A stretch of 64,000 nucleotides of DNA, from NCBI RefSeq assembly GCF_002204185.1, contig NZ_MXPU01000022.1, positions 1 to 64,000 of the forward strand, read 5' to 3'. Below the pieces are notes generated by a model. The model did no database searches. It worked only from the letters and a program-made list of their open reading frames with translations, and was not told the origin of the DNA. A program made the position numbers and the translations under genes. The stretch comes from Rhizobium esperanzae. Lineage in GTDB: Bacteria > Pseudomonadota > Alphaproteobacteria > Rhizobiales > Rhizobiaceae. Shown piece by piece: positions 62,426-64,000 of this stretch (positions within the stretch are counted from its first letter, which is position 1; each line of letters starts with the position of its first letter).

Positions 62426-63718
62426 CTAGTGATCGCGCTTGCCGCTGCCGAAGGTGTAGCCGGTCTCGACCGTGTTCTTGCCGAACTTGTCGCGCAGCTT
62501 GTCCATCGCCGCTTCGGCCGCCGCCCGCCGGCCTGACTGCCGGTCGATCAGATCGGGCGGATCGGCGCGGGTGGCATCGCCGAGATCGGTGACGCCGATG
62601 CCGATCAGGCGGAATTTCGTCCCGTCCGTTTCCTTTTCGAGAAGCTCGAGCCCGATGCGGAAGATCCTGTCGGCAAGCTGGGTCGGATCCTCGAGCTTGC
62701 GGTTGCGGGTGCGCGTCTTGAAGTCGGCGCTCTTCATCTTGAGCACCACGGTGTGGCCGGCGATATCGTTTTTCTTCAGCCGCCAGGAAACCTTTTCGGA
62801 AAGGTTGCGCAGGATCGGCACCAGATCGTCGTGGCGCGAGATGTCGTCGAAGAAGGTCGTTTCGGCCGAAACGCTCTTGGCGGCGTCGTTGAGATGCACC
62901 TCGCGGTCGTCAATGCCGCGCGACAGCCGGGCGAGCCGCTGGCCGATGCTGCCGTAGCGGCGCATCAGGTCGTTCTCCTCCATTTGCTGCAGCTGGCCGA
63001 TGGTGCGGATGCCGTCCGCCTCCAGCGTCGCGGCAAAGGCCTTGCCTACGCCCCAGATGGTGGTGACGGGACGCGGCGCCAGGAAATCCACCGCTTCTTC
63101 ACGGCCGATGACGGAAAAGCCCCGCGGTTTCTGCAGGTCGGAAGCGACCTTGGCGAGGAATTTGCAATAGGAAAGCCCGACCGAAACGGTAATGCCGATC
63201 TCCTTTTCGATGCGGCGAGCGAATTTGGCGAGCGTACGCGCCGGTGGATCGTGATGCAGCCTCTCCGTGCCGCCGAGTTCCAGGAAGGCTTCGTCGATCG
63301 ACAGCGGCTGCACCAGCGGCGTCAGGTCCTGCATCAGCGCCCGCACCTGGCGCCCAACCCGGACATATTTCTCCATGTCCGGGCGTATGACGGTGGCCTG
63401 AGGGCATGCCTCCAGCGCCTTGAACATCGGCATTGCCGAACGCACGCCGTGGATACGGGCGATATAGCAGGCAGTGGAGACGACACCGCGTTTGCCGCCG
63501 CCGATGATGACCGGCTTGTCGGCAAGTTCGGGATTGTCGCGCTTCTCGACCGCCGCGTAGAAGGCGTCGCAATCGATATGCGCAAGTGTCAGTCGATAGA
63601 GTTCGCGATGGCGGACCAGGCGCGGACTGCCGCAGGATAGGCAACGACGCGCCTCGCCCTTCTGCTCGGCAAGGCAGTCGCGACAGAAGCCGGGTGTCTT
63701 GTCAGGCGCGGGCGTCAT
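62426..63718 (-). CDS. dinB: DNA polymerase IV (Y family)
   Basis: The 430-residue translesion polymerase has a zinc-ribbon-like N-terminal extension (Cys12, Cys15, Cys26, Cys29) usual in Rhizobiales. The catalytic motifs IAHIDCDAFYAAVEKRD-like (here LAHIDCDAFYAAVEKRD) and LSIDEAFLELGG follow, with the helix-hairpin-helix and little-finger domains after them. The ATG at 63718 lies just downstream of a LexA box; an upstream GTG would put the box inside the gene and is not used. It should be induced by DNA damage. Confidence 0.95.
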   Translation of the reverse strand: MTPAPDKTPGFCRDCLAEQKGEARRCLSCGSPRLVRHRELYRLTLAHIDCDAFYAAVEKRDNPELADKPVIIGGGKRGVVSTACYIARIHGVRSAMPMFKALEACPQATVIRPDMEKYVRVGRQVRALMQDLTPLVQPLSIDEAFLELGGTERLHHDPPARTLAKFARRIEKEIGITVSVGLSYCKFLAKVASDLQKPRGFSVIGREEAVDFLAPRPVTTIWGVGKAFAATLEADGIRTIGQLQQMEENDLMRRYGSIGQRLARLSRGIDDREVHLNDAAKSVSAETTFFDDISRHDDLVPILRNLSEKVSWRLKKNDIAGHTVVLKMKSADFKTRTRNRKLEDPTQLADRIFRIGLELLEKETDGTKFRLIGIGVTDLGDATRADPPDLIDRQSGRRAAAEAAMDKLRDKFGKNTVETGYTFGSGKRDH

Positions 63719-63723
63719 GGTGA

Positions 63724-63738
63724 GAACAAAGGTTGAAC
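63724..63738. promoter_or_regulatory. LexA (SOS) box of dinB
   Basis: GAAC-AAAGGTT-GAAC (GTTC-N7-GTTC on the dinB strand) lies 5 nt before the dinB ATG. dinB genes are standard SOS targets, which supports this site. The very short distance suggests a short or nearly leaderless transcript. Confidence 0.75.
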
Positions 63739-63794
63739 GGCGCGACACTACGCCTTAAGCTTATGAGTCACAAGAGAGGACGGGAGCTTTGCCT

Positions 63795-64000
63795 TTGGAT
63801 AAAGATCTTCGTTTCGAGCCGGTGACGGCAGACCGGTGGGGCGACTTCGAGACCCTGTTCGGCCCGCAGGGGGCTTTTTATAATTGCTGGTGTGTCGCGC
63901 TGCGCTTGCCGCATGCGGTAAGGACGACGATGACGGCCGACGAGCGCAAGGCGCATATGCGCGAGCGGATCGGGGCGGGACCGCCGCCGGGGATTCTTTG
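63795..64000 (+). CDS. GNAT-family acetyltransferase-like protein (cut by window end)
   Basis: The visible 68 residues start at a TTG at 63795, spaced properly from GGGAG, and read LDKDLRFEPVTADRWGDFET, then FGPQGAFYNCWCVALRLP and ERKAHMRERIGAGPPPGI. The Cys-Trp-Cys pattern after a YxNC segment is seen in a small-protein GNAT subgroup. The acetyl-CoA site would be beyond the window. It is divergent from dinB, and the LexA box lies between the two starts. Confidence 0.6.
   Translation, partial: MDKDLRFEPVTADRWGDFETLFGPQGAFYNCWCVALRLPHAVRTTMTADERKAHMRERIGAGPPPGIL

Noticed and set aside
1..64000. CRISPR array or prophage
   Set aside because: No regularly spaced direct repeats, Cas genes, phage structural genes or integrase were seen.

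Overview
The window looks like the chromosome of a Rhizobium (R. leguminosarum/R. etli type). The evidence is the complete 14-gene nuo operon with rhizobial insertions, the clpP-clpX-lon-hupB order, an FMN riboswitch in front of a RibN-type transporter, DUF982 and DUF1127 small proteins, GTTC-N7-GTTC LexA boxes of the alphaproteobacterial type, and GC-rich codon use. This is inferred from gene content; no database was searched.

Layout. 1-1424: an IS1182-family transposase fragment at the window edge, then the rplM-rpsI operon on the minus strand with a readable promoter and a terminator-like leader hairpin. 1566-7262: a LysR regulator divergent from a DUF1127 gene, an enoyl-CoA hydratase, an EamA permease, a secreted small protein, a CoA-binding protein and metY. 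7263-15355: an accessory strip in which most genes are short, broken or truncated. It holds two DUF982 genes, a frameshifted serine beta-lactamase-like gene, a histidine-kinase remnant, a tRNA-like structured element, a frameshifted CoiA-like nuclease gene, an intact LysR/SDR pair and a truncated Old Yellow Enzyme. 15356-20774: a cupin, a CHASE4-type GGDEF-EAL protein, a cytochrome P450 and a membrane diguanylate cyclase.

21162-26675 is the protein quality-control block clpP, clpX, lon, followed by hupB, with clear terminators between units. 26798-31747 has the FMN riboswitch and ribN, an aldo/keto reductase divergent from a cupin, a methyltransferase, a glutathione peroxidase and small proteins. 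32032-32726 has tRNA-Val and two identical tRNA-Asp genes.

32974-49224 is nuoA-N, encoding respiratory complex I, with two added genes and a C-terminal helix-hairpin-helix extension on NuoE. birA, rnj, a methylmalonyl-CoA epimerase gene and a DUF1467 gene follow closely, ending at a bidirectional terminator. proS, lolC and lolD form the next unit. The last part holds a DUF5680 gene and a 28-residue membrane protein, divergent and each preceded by a candidate LexA box, then dnaE, an L,D-transpeptidase, dinB with its own LexA box, and a GNAT gene cut by the window end.

The most interesting candidates for undescribed biology are the LexA-boxed DUF5680/small membrane protein pair, the CCA-ended structured RNA at 11250-11361, the shared helix-hairpin-helix domain on two nuo-operon proteins, and the hairpin cluster between nuoI and nuoJ.
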